Positions 12,517 to 39,044 of a stretch of 64,000 nucleotides of DNA are shown here, piece after piece. Source of the DNA: Paralichthys olivaceus (lineage: Eukaryota > Chordata > Actinopteri > Pleuronectiformes > Paralichthyidae). Position numbers and translations under genes: made by a program. How positions within the stretch are numbered: the first letter of the stretch is position 1; the number at the start of each line of letters is the position of its first letter. The stretch spans positions 824,001 through 888,000 of the forward strand of contig NC_091115.1 in NCBI RefSeq assembly GCF_024713975.1. The letters are read 5' to 3'. The notes under the pieces are model-generated. The model worked only from the letters and a program-made list of their open reading frames with translations. It searched no databases and was not told where the DNA came from.

Positions 12517-13060
12517 ACACACACCAAGGAGGAAACCGAAACAGGAAATCAGACGACAAGAGAAGGAAAGAGAGGAGGACGGAAGGAAGGAAGAAGAGAG
12601 GGAAGAGAGGGTATTACAACAGGGGGAAGAGAAAGGAGATGAAAGTGAGCAAAAGAGCAGATGAAGGAAGGAAAGGAGGAACAAACAAGAAGATGGGAAG
12701 AGGAAGAAAAAGAAAGGAAAGAATGACAGGACATGAAATGAAAGGTAGAGTGGAGACGTGAAAAGAGTGTAATGAAAAAAAAGAGGAGAGGAAGAGAGGA
12801 GAGGACGGTTTGGGAAGGAAACACATAGAAGGAAAAAGAAGAATTAGAGGAAGAGAGGCAGGAAAAGTCAACAGGGAGAAAATAAGGACAGGACACGAAA
12901 GAAGGATAGAGAGAATAAAATGACAGGAAATCGAAAGAGGAGAGGAGGACATTAATAAAGGAGAGGAGCCAAATGAACAGCAGAGAGGAAATGAAGGAGA
13001 GAAAGAAAAGATGAAGACAAACCAGAGGAGGAGAGGAAATGAAAGGAAGAGATGAAAAGA
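12517..13060. repeat. Polypurine/polypyrimidine tract (about 540 bp)
   Basis: The plus strand is overwhelmingly A and G (GGAAGGAAGG, GAGAGGAAG, AAAGAAAGG runs) with isolated pyrimidines. It is not a simple repeat of one unit. A second, shorter purine block follows at 13255-13425. Long open frames on the minus strand here (Ser/Phe/Leu-rich) are a composition artefact. Confidence 0.9.
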
Positions 13061-13120
13061 TTAAGAAAAAGGTAAAGTATGAACAGAATGAAGTCACGAA
13101 GTTACAGAGCGGCATTAAGT

Positions 13121-13157
13121 CACACACACACACACACATATATATATTCAAACACAC

Positions 13158-13196
<39 letters not shown>
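13121..13196. repeat. (CA)n/(TA)n compound microsatellite
   Basis: CA run, short TATATATA, then a longer CA run. Confidence 0.95.
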
Positions 13197-13199
<3 letters not shown>

Positions 13200-15314
13200 C
13201 TGCAGAGAGACTCACCCAGAGAGATCACCGACTCGTTCTCCATGATGATAAACTGAAAAGAAAAAGGACTGATGGAGAGAGACAGAGAAGATGATAGAAG
13301 ATGGGAAAAAAATAAGAGGAGGAGGAAGAAGTGGAGGAAGAGGTGTATCAGAGACGAAAAGAGAGGGAAGAAGAGGGAGAGAGATGGAGGGGGGGGGAGG
13401 GAGGGAAGGAGAGGCAGAATGAGTGGAAGGCTGGTCGGTTCAGCCCACACACTGCTAGCATGACACACACTGTGCATACGTGTGTGTGTGCGTGTGTGCA
13501 CGTATGAGTGTGCATGTTGTCTCCCACTCCAATGCGTGGGTTAGAAAACACACTCTCTCTCTCTCTCTCTCTCTCTCACTTACGAGTCAGAGAGGGAGTC
13601 CAACACAGAGAGAGTGAGCGAGAGAGAGAGAGGGGGTAAGCAGCGTGGGTGTGGAGGAGTGGCCCCGTCACCATGGCAACGATGCAATAGGGGAAAAAAG
13701 AGGGGGATTCAGCTTCATCTTCTTCATCTTCATCATCTTCATCATCTTCATCATCGGCCAATGACGATGAGCGTTGTTGCGCGACAGATTTTCTGATTTT
13801 GTTTGATGACTCTTCTCCTGAGTCACATCCGACCAATCAGAGCACACGTGGCAGCGGTCACATGAGTGTTCTACACACGTGACCCTCTCTCACCCGTCAC
13901 TGAGTGAGTGGGAGTCGATGGAGGGCGTCCGCCTCTCTCTCTCCAATCACGTGACCAGAGGCGCAACATGTCACATGACCCACTTCATATTTGTGTTTAA
14001 GAGCCGGCGGGTCACTGACGATCGGCGCGGCCTCGATCAGACGCAACACAACTGGCGGCAGGAGGTTAACGCCCCCCCCCCCCCCCATCTTAATTCAGTT
14101 TGAGCGCAGGACTTTCACTGCTGTCACTCCAAAGTGCGCTCGCACTCAGATATTTTGTCGTTTGCGCTCCAGCTTCAGCTCTTCTCGCATTCACACAGTT
14201 TCCGATCCGACCGATCGGACAAACAGAACCTCAGGTGTAGTGATGACAAACGGCCCCACCCTCATTGTGTGTGTGTTAGCTTTACGTTTGTGCTGTGACC
14301 TTCGACCTTTTCAAATCATCAGCCACAGTCACCTCAACGAGGGCGGGGCCATTTAATTTGTCATCATTACACCTGCATTCTACTGGTTGGAATGTTTTTG
14401 TGATTTTAGAGAATTTCTCAGAGAAATTTATGGACTTTGGTGAAAACAATCAGACGTTTGAAGGACCGATATCTATGAGTGACCTGGTGCAGATCCAGTG
14501 AATTGAAATGTGGTTTCATCAGAGGAACGTTTTCACCTTAACAAACAAAGACGTCTAATCTTTTATATTTTCACTAAAAGAATGAGCGTGAGGCTCCACT
14601 GAGGGACATTACAATCACGAGTACCACTTTATTATTATTACCATCGTCATTACAACCACCAGTGCGACAGGGTTTTAATAAACTCAAAGTGAAAACTGGT
14701 TTGTTCCACTTTAGGACTTTGTTTTTTGAGGAAACTTAAAATCCAGATGTGCAGCCATTCTGTAAAGATGAGAATCCAGCTGTATTGCTGGGTCACACCA
14801 CCCTCTGCTGGCCTAGAGCAGCATGTACACTTACATCTTATTTATTTGAAGTGAAACAAAGAAGAGAAAAAGAAAAAGAAGAGAATCTTTGAGTGAAAAC
14901 ATCAGAACTTGAACGAGTCGAGTTTCTGTGTTTGATTCCGAGCTGCTGTTTGGGATTTATATTTTAAATTCTTCCAGAAACAGACCTGATGACAGGACTG
15001 TCTGGTTACCATGGCAACCGCATGGTAACCGGGACATTGAAGCCTGGTTTAACTTGCGTGTCCTCAGCAGAGTCAGACGGTGAATTCTGACGACTTAAAG
15101 ATCAACAATCATTATTTTCTTCTTAGTCTTGGTCAGTTGAGCGAGTTTAATGTTACGTGGATGTTTTAAACAAAATTAAAAACTCAATTTCCCCCGGACG
15201 ACGTTTCAAGTCAACGTCAACAAAGTGAAATGTTTCCCTCTCAGGGAGAACCGGAGCAGTCGAGCAAACAGACACCATAGAGATGAACAGATCTTTGTTT
15301 CAACACTCAGCTCA
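13197..15314. other. No coding gene seen
   Basis: About 2.1 kb. Contains a purine block (13255-13425), a (CT)n run (about 13551-13577), an imperfect (CATCTT)n stretch (13710-13755) and a poly-C run (14071-14086). No exon chain can be supported. Confidence 0.5.
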
Positions 15315-15320
15315 TTTATT
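15315..15320 (-). terminator. Polyadenylation signal AATAAA of the CYTH gene
   Basis: AATAAA on the minus strand, about 175 bases past the stop codon of the CYTH-domain gene. Confidence 0.5.
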
Positions 15321-15494
15321 TAGAAAGAAAAACATCCTCCTGCTGCTTTGAGCTAACAAACTTGTTCCCAGTCTGAGACGATGGGAAACAAAGACTAACG
15401 ACTCTAAAGATACGACAGCAGAGCCACTATTAGTGTAGTTACAGTAATGACCATTGTATTGTTTGGTCTAAATACGGTTCCTGTGTGTGTTGTT

Positions 15495-16618
15495 TTACGT
15501 CTCTCTTGGTCCCTTCAGTAACAGATCCACGTACGCTCCGGTCACCAGACTCTCCTGTGAAACGCCGAGCTGCTCCATCAGACCCTCAGCCACCTGAAAA
15601 ATAAACCAATTAGCATTTCACTTTCTGGAGCTCTGAAACAAACCAGGTGTGACAGAATCCAAAATCATGAAGTTTTAAATTCTGTGAACTGAAGGTTAAA
15701 TTTCCAGAATCGGTTTTATCTGAGTTTACAGACCAGAATCTTCATGATTAGTCAGATGAATGGTTGATTGGTTTAAAAGACAGAAATCCCAACATTTGAT
15801 AAAGCTGCACACCATCAGCCGGTCCACTTCCTGTCTTTGAACCAAAATTGGCTACAATTCACCCACAGAGCGCTCACAAAGTCGTCCTCAATTAATCGAG
15901 CTGAATGGAGCTAATTGGTCAAAATCTGAAAATCTGAATTTCTGGACAAAAAGGTCACATTTTATTTACATATTGCAAAATATAGAGTTCATTATAAACC
16001 ATCACTACATGGAAACATTTGTTGTTTATATCATGTTGGCATTCTGCCACTGCATGCTGCCGTTAAGGAGACAATAAACACTGTGCGATAAAAAAAGTTG
16101 ACGTTGATCCGAGGAACGTTCACGTTTCAAGTTGCAGCGACTGAGAATAGAAAACCCACCTGTTGTCCCTCCTCAACCGTCTGCTGCGGTCGCATCACCA
16201 CCTGAAACACACAGATTGTTCAGTGCGTTCACCTTCAGTCCAAACTCAGTTCCACAAGTTCACCTCGCACCTGTTTTGTCTTTCAGGACGATTCGGTCTC
16301 TGTGTTCGGCTTCGCTGGCAAATCGCACAACTTCAAACAAACGCCTTCATTGTTCGGTCGGTTCAATACCAGCATTGTGAGGACATGTTGTCCGGTCCTC
16401 TCAAATTCAAAGAGCTCGTTTTATGATCAGGCATTTAGTTTTGATGGTTAAGGTTAGAGAGACGTGCGTGTGTGTGTGTGTGTGTGTGTGTACCTCCAGT
16501 TCCATGTAGTGTCCCAGTCCCTCCACTGTGTCCAGGTGAACTCTTGTCTGACCAATAAGAAACAGCCGGCGCTCCTTCCGTACCTCACCTTTGACCCCGA
16601 GGGCGTCTGACAGCACCG

Positions 16619-16707
<89 letters not shown>

Positions 16708-17137
16708 CAGTGTTAGTAACCTGGCTTCACAACCTCGTGTTGCCGCAGAAACACATGTTGGCGTTGTACCTGGAGACTCTGCGGGTCGTTTGTCGGACTG
16801 ATGGAGTAACGAGAAAGTTTGGGTCCGTCAGTGTCCGGACGCTCGTAAAAGATCAGCTGACCTGATCCGTTCTACCAAACAAACAGGTCGGTCAGTTTTG
16901 TACGTTAATTAGCCATCTTCACTTCGAGTCTACGTTTTTTTTCCCCATTATTTTCACTTTGAGTTTTAATTTCAATCATACCATGAAGTCTCGCAGCTTC
17001 AGTCGCCCGCTGCTGCAGTTGTAGAAGACGTCGTGCTGCCTGATGATCGTGCCGTCTGATTGGCTGAGCCGTGCCGCCTTCTCAGCGAACAGCGTCGGGT
17101 CGCTCACTCTGGCTTTGATCTCCACGTTGGACGGCAT
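15495..17137 (-). CDS. CYTH-domain protein (CyaB / thiamine-triphosphatase superfamily), 174 aa
   Basis: Five coding exons: 16982-17137, 16770-16871, 16494-16619, 16160-16201 and 15495-15593. All lie on codon boundaries and total 525 nt. The product starts [14 protein letters not shown] and continues with a single CYTH (triphosphate tunnel) fold. Visible features include NVEIKAR at residues 4-10, [12 protein letters not shown] around 39-51, [19 protein letters not shown] around 56-74, [19 protein letters not shown] around 102-120 (the R-x-R-x-x-x-x...R-x-H-L-D core) and GHYMELEVV around 123-131. Family members bind triphosphate compounds with metal; bacterial relatives include class IV adenylyl cyclases and inorganic triphosphatases. 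The substrate of the vertebrate protein is not known to me. The first Glu of the ExExK signature is Asn here (N-V-E-I-K), a variant seen in CyaB-like members. The start follows an acceptor at 17145-17146, so a noncoding first exon lies upstream. Confidence 0.85.
16622..16706. repeat. (CA)n microsatellite, about 42 units, forming a 3' splice site tract
   Basis: On the coding (minus) strand this is a (TG)n run ending TGTGTGTAG directly against CYTH exon 3 at 16619. The tract itself serves in place of a normal polypyrimidine tract. A shorter (AC)n run follows the donor of the same exon (16466-16491). Confidence 0.95.
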
Positions 17138-17541
17138 GTCTCTACTGCAGAGCGGAGGGAGAACAGGAAGTCAGAGTCTTTATTCAAATGAACTGAAGTC
17201 AGTCTGATCCAATGAGTCTATTTTGTTTACAAAATAAAAACTTCTTTATTCACAGGGACGAATAAATTCATTGAAAAGCCACATCTGACCACACCATTGT
17301 TTTATTCAAATTTAATTGAACCCACTGGAAAATCTAAAAAGGATGTTTGACATTAAACAAAATGTGACGAAGCTCAATGGAAACAGACAAAATTAAAATG
17401 TTTTGAACACCAAGTTCTTTTTTTCCTTCTCAAACAGTTTAATGATGACGGCTGGACAATTAAAAGAGAGACAGCAGATGAATCCACTGCTAATTTATAT
17501 AACCCAGAATTTCCAAATTCATCTTGGGATCAATAAAGTAC

Positions 17542-17726
17542 CTATCTAATATCAATCTATCTTTCTATATATCTATTATCTATAAATCTATCTATCATAT
17601 ATCTATCTATCTATTATCTCTCTATCTATCTATTATTTCTTTATCTATCTATCTGTCTATTAATCTATCTATATTATATCTATCTATCTATTATTCTCTA
17701 TTTATCTTATATCTATCTGTCTATCG
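17542..17726. repeat. (ATCT)n tetranucleotide array
   Basis: Imperfect CTAT/ATCT units with TATATC interruptions, upstream of the first CYTH coding exon and inside its likely first intron. Confidence 0.9.
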
Positions 17727-17967
17727 ACACAAGGAGAAAAGAAACGTTCATTTCCATTTGATAATTTACAATAGTTGACTTTTCATGTTAAATTGTTGTA
17801 TAAACTGTATAATGTTAATCTATCAAACAAATACACATGTGTAGATTACATACATGTTAACCAGTAAACAGTACAATACATTTTATAAGTTTACATATAT
17901 ATATATAGATATATAAATCTATATATAAATAGAAATATACCTGACTCCTGCTTCTTTCTCACTCTGC

Positions 17968-18060
17968 TCAGATTTTTACCGCCACGACACTTCACTTCCG
18001 GGTTGTAGCCGCGGCGCGGATCTGAGAACGGCCGTAAACACGCAGAGGATTCTGGGAGGA
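17968..18060 (-). promoter_or_regulatory. Likely promoter / noncoding first exon of the CYTH gene
   Basis: A GC- and CpG-rich island against an AT-rich background. A plausible donor (GGCG|GTAAAAA on the minus strand) sits at about 17970. An ETS-type site, ACCCGGAAGTG (complement of 17993-18003), lies just inside. This fits a housekeeping-type start for the CYTH transcript, inferred from sequence only. It could also act toward best3 on the other strand. Confidence 0.45.
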
Positions 18061-18560
18061 CTGAGAGGAAACTGACCGCAGATCAGCTGTGAGACCGCGT
18101 GGCTCCTCCTCCCACTGACTCTACTTCCTGTTAATGTTGCGAGGCGGTCAGCGAGGCGCTCCCGCCACCTGCTGGTCTGGAGGACTGTTCGTTTGGACTC
18201 AAAATAAAACATCAACAAGTTCAGATGATTTTCAGACGTTGAACTAATCAAGACGTTAAACACAGACTCACCTGAAGGAGACCACCAGTCTTATTATATT
18301 CATCTTATCTGAGCTTTGTCCTAACGTTTGGACACAGCACATTTCTATTTGACTATATTTTACATATTCCTGTTTTTATTTAGTGATTCTTTGTCATTGT
18401 GTTGTTTCCTTTCTTAGCTTTAAAGAGTGCGACAAAAATAAAACAACTGATGATGAGATGCTTCTCTCTGAACATTACAAACACTGACATCATGTGAGAG
18501 CGTTTCTGTTTATATCGTGTGTGTGTGTGTGTGTTGCTTGGCATTACTGGGCAGTATGAT

Positions 18561-18605
18561 GAAAGAGGGGGAGGGGGGGCAGAGAGAGAGGGGGAGAGAG
18601 AGAGG

Positions 18606-18645
<40 letters not shown>
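18561..18645. repeat. (GA)n purine tract
   Basis: GAGAGAG runs with GGGG interruptions, upstream of best3. Confidence 0.9.
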
Positions 18646-18649
<4 letters not shown>

Positions 18650-18876
18650 TGGTGGAAACAGAAGAGAGAAAGAGAACCTGATGAAAAGCAGCTCAGAGGA
18701 AAACCAGACGTGTGTGAGTGTTTCTGTGACTTTCTGTTCCAGTCGTGTTGATGAGTCAGTGTGAAGGTTACAGACAGGTTCATGTGAGGGGCATTAAAGG
18801 TCCCAGTCGTCTGTCTGTCTGTCTGACTGACTGTCTGACTGTCTGTCTGTCTGCTCGTCTCTCAGCTGGTCTCAGG

Positions 18877-32010
<13,134 letters not shown>

Positions 32011-32437
32011 CAACAGAACCAGTCACTGAGCTGGGAACGTCATTACTTGAACTATCTGAGGCCTGAACCTCCGTCTACTGATTTGTTTCGTTACTTGTTG
32101 TGATTCTTCGACCTTCAGCGTGGTCTGCTTTTGGGTATTCAATACATTTGGCTACATCAGAAAAAATACTGACTATTAATATTAAATAATGACTTTAATT
32201 GATAAAAGATAAATCAGGGCACCATCCTTCAAACGAAGGGAAAAGAGCCAATCTATTGATCAAGTCTCATGAAATTACTGACTGCAAATTTGGAACTCTG
32301 ATTAATAATTAAATGAATGACTATAACCAAAATGACCACATCAATAGATGGCACAGTTGAAGGATATGGAGTTCTTGACGGTGGAGTTGGCGACATCAAT
32401 AACGACGTGTGTTAAGAGAAATATTTATTATGAAACT

Positions 32438-32443
32438 AATAAA
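32438..32443 (+). terminator. best3: Candidate best3 polyadenylation signal
   Basis: AATAAA 428 bases past the best3 stop. The (GT)n run that follows is a GU-rich context. Other AT-rich signals nearby cannot be excluded. Confidence 0.4.
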
Positions 32444-32486
32444 AGTATAAAAACACAAACTAACAAAAGGTGTACTTACTTTATAC

Positions 32487-32488
<2 letters not shown>

Positions 32489-32545
<57 letters not shown>
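32489..32545. repeat. (GT)n microsatellite
   Basis: About 28 uninterrupted units between best3 and the nothepsin gene. Confidence 0.97.
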
Positions 32546-32546
<1 letters not shown>

Positions 32547-33363
32547 TGAGACCATGTGGCTGAGATCACATGTGTGTGTTAAGGTTGTGGAGATGAGTGT
32601 GTGAGGTGCCAGGTTGAAGAGAGTCGTTAGAAGCATGCAGAGAAAGTGAACAGAACTAACATTAACTTTCAAATAACAACTTACCAAATATCACAACAAC
32701 ACAAGTCAAACTTATAAACATCACATGAAATAGAAATAAGAAGTGAAAGTTGATAATAAAGCCCAGTTGTGTTACCTGTGCTGTTTGAAGTCCAGTGAAG
32801 GGTCCGACCTCGTGTCGTGCTCAGTTGTGCTGAAGTTCTTCGACAGGCTCTCGCTTGCTAGTGGTTAATAGAGGAACTGCAGGTGATCTCCACGTTTACT
32901 GAAGGGCAGCTTTTTAAAATGTGGTTAAACCTGCTTGAAAAAGGTGTTTGACTCCTTTCACTTTGTTGCAGAAGCAGTTTGCCTTTTCTTTTTTCCCCGT
33001 GCATCATGAACGCACTGAAAACCGAGGCCCTCTCACCTCACCGTCTGGCCCAGTTAGCTTGTGTACATGCAGAGTCATTTGACCTTGGCGTGATGGATCC
33101 ACTCACGCAGACAACAGCCAGATATTAGTGGGTTCTTCGAAAAGTTTAAAAAGAGTTTTAAGCTCAGACCCCAAAACCAAACTGTGGTGAGGGCCGATCC
33201 CATCAAGCTCCTCAGGATTACTGGTTTGAAAGGTTTCTAGAACAGAATCTTTTGATATAATCTGTGATATAATCTCTGTTTTTGAAGTGATGACTTCACC
33301 ACAAAACACATTTTTAAAAATAAAACAACCAGCAATGACTAATGAGTTCATTTCTTATCCATA
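32546..33363. other. best3 to nothepsin spacer
   Basis: About 800 bp between two convergent genes. No exon or RNA gene recognised. Confidence 0.5.
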
Positions 33364-33369
33364 TTTATT
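33364..33369 (-). terminator. nots: Nothepsin polyadenylation signal
   Basis: AATAAA on the minus strand about 30 bases after the stop codon. Confidence 0.65.
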
Positions 33370-33397
33370 GATCACACAGCTGTGAGCCACTGATCAG

Positions 33398-36602
<3,205 letters not shown>

Positions 36603-36712
36603 GTCCGTCACTCTGTCAGTCCGTCTGACCGACCGGAGCTCAGCAGACGATGCAGTTTATCAGGGTTCTCTGATGCTGATTGGATCTGAGTCAGTGTGAC
36701 ATCACAAACCCT

Positions 36713-36716
<4 letters not shown>

Positions 36717-36768
<52 letters not shown>
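36717..36768. repeat. (GT)n microsatellite
   Basis: About 26 units just upstream of the nothepsin start, in its promoter region. Confidence 0.97.
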
Positions 36769-36771
<3 letters not shown>

Positions 36772-37385
36772 CTCTTCAGGACCTTTTCATGCAGAAACAC
36801 TGGCCTTGTCAGGACCAGGGCACCTCATGGGGACCACAGCTCGGTCCTGATGAGGCTAAACGTCTCTTCTGACGTCCTGCTGAAGGTTAGAGTCCGTGCA
36901 GTAGTGATGGTGGGGCGGAGCCACAGCTCAGCCGTCAATCACACTTCAGCTGACAGATGATGGAGATTATCTGGCTTCACTTTTGGAGCCGTCATGTTTA
37001 ACATGAATTTATGCAGATTCACGAAGATCTGAAAACTGCTGCTTTGAGAAAAGCTTCACAGCACTCGAGTAACTGACAAACCACATCAGTCAGTTTCCCT
37101 CACGTCGGAGTCAATAATCTCTGGTTTTCCCTGAACTCACGCGGCCACTGTTGACTCAGGTCACCTCGACTCAATGAGGCAGAAAAAGGAACAAAAAAAA
37201 ACCCAACAGCACTTTACCCTGTGATGAAGTGACATTTAATCTAGAATCTGTTTCTTTCACACGATGACGGATGATTGTTTTTATTTCTTATATGTGAATT
37301 TGGACGTTTATTATATTTCGTTACCTCTCAGGAGCCGAGACTTGAAGAAAACACACAAACAAAACTACGGATGATGATTGGTTCA
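36769..37385. other. Nothepsin upstream / cct2 downstream spacer
   Basis: About 620 bp with no exon. Must contain nothepsin promoter elements, none recognised with confidence. Confidence 0.5.
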
Positions 37386-37391
37386 TTTATT
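37386..37391 (-). terminator. cct2: cct2 polyadenylation signal
   Basis: AATAAA on the minus strand, about 280 bases past the stop. Confidence 0.55.
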
Positions 37392-37670
37392 TCAGTAAAC
37401 AAAACAACGTCCAAACTTCCTTTCTAAACGCTACCTGTGCTAACGTTAGCTCAAGCAGAGTGCTGCGACCAAGGCTAATGTTAGCATCAGAAACAAACTG
37501 TACGAACGTATCCACTGTTAGCATTCAGTCCAGCAAGCATTAGCATGAGCAGTGCTTCCACAGTGAGTTTAATGACAGAGAGAAAAGACCAGTGGAGCGT
37601 TTCTTTGAATCGAACGACACAGAGGTGATAAATAACAAAACCGACGCCCCTCGTTCTTCTTCATCCTCCT

Positions 37671-39009
37671 CTAGCAGGGGTGATGGTCAGGAACTCTCTT
37701 CCTGTAAATAAATTAAAAAACAACATTAAGAACTGAGGAACTTGTATTTTCAAATTTATGCAACTTCATATTTGTACTCTGCGATCAGGACGATGACAAA
37801 ATATGAAAACTTTAAAAGCTCAACCCGCCACAAACACTTCTCTGCTGCTGGACGTGGTTTCCTGCCGGGAGCAGATTTAACAGTCACATGGTTACGTGTT
37901 GGTATCCGCGGTGATGACTGACCTGGGAGCAGCTTTGATGATGTTGTCGACTCTCAGGATCATCTCGGCGGCCTCGGACGCGCTCAGCAACACCTGACGC
38001 TTCACCTGGAACGACTCTGTGACGCCCAACTCTGCCATGTTGCCCACGGTGCCTTCAGTCATGTCTGCAGGGAAAGAAATGGGTCAGGTGACCGCCCGGT
38101 TCAGGTACCGGTCGAGGTTTGTGTGAAGTTAAACCCTCGGGGGGACAGGTTCCGTCAGCGCTTCCCAACTCATCGGTTAAAACAGGATTTTCAGAACAGA
38201 TTAATATTTGTGTTTCTGTTTCATGTGTAACTCACTCAGTCCAAACGTGCTCTTGTTCTCCTGGTGAGCGGCTCTCAGTTGAGCCACCAGGTCGGCGCTG
38301 TCGTAGCCAGCGTTGTCAGCGATGATGGTCGGCAGCTGGAGCGGGAAACAGGAATTATTCATAATATTCATCAAATTCAAACAGTTCAAGGTGTCGACTA
38401 AAATAAGTGACGGAGCAGCAGACACATTCTTCAGATGGTTTCTCCTGAATCTCGCCAGAGAACAAAAAACTATTTGTCTTTTAACCCAACTTCCTAAAGG
38501 TCCTTGAACTCATCGTAAGTGAGGTTTGAACCTGCAGGAGAGAATCCAACGCTTATGTATATTTGAACATGACTTTCAAACCCTCCGCTCCAAGTTCAGA
38601 ATGAAAGAGAACATGTCTGTACCATCATCAGAGCTTTGGCAAACGACTCCATGGCAACCGCCTCCTTCCCTGGCGTCCTGTTGGCCAGGTCACTCACCAC
38701 CTTGGCCATCAGCATCTCGGAGCAGCCTGACGGAGAGGTGGACTCAGGTTAGTGGTGGCGAGCACGTGAACATTTAAAGGATGTTAAATATGTGACGCTG
38801 TACCTCCTCCGTAGACGGTGCGCGGCTCCTTCACGGTCTGAGCCAACACGCACAGAGCGTCATGCAGCGAGCGATCCGCCTCGTCCAGAATCTGCTGAGT
38901 CGCCCCTCGCAGGACGACAGTGCACGCCTCACCTGAGGACGGGAGGGAGGGGGGGGGGGGGGGGGTGTAAGTGATGTAAACATGCACAACAGCTGCTTTT
39001 CAAATGCAG

Positions 39010-39044
<35 letters not shown>

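Noticed and set aside
12549..13193. A 214-residue Ser/Phe/Leu-rich frame
   Set aside because: Produced by the polypyrimidine strand of the purine tract; it contains no domain.
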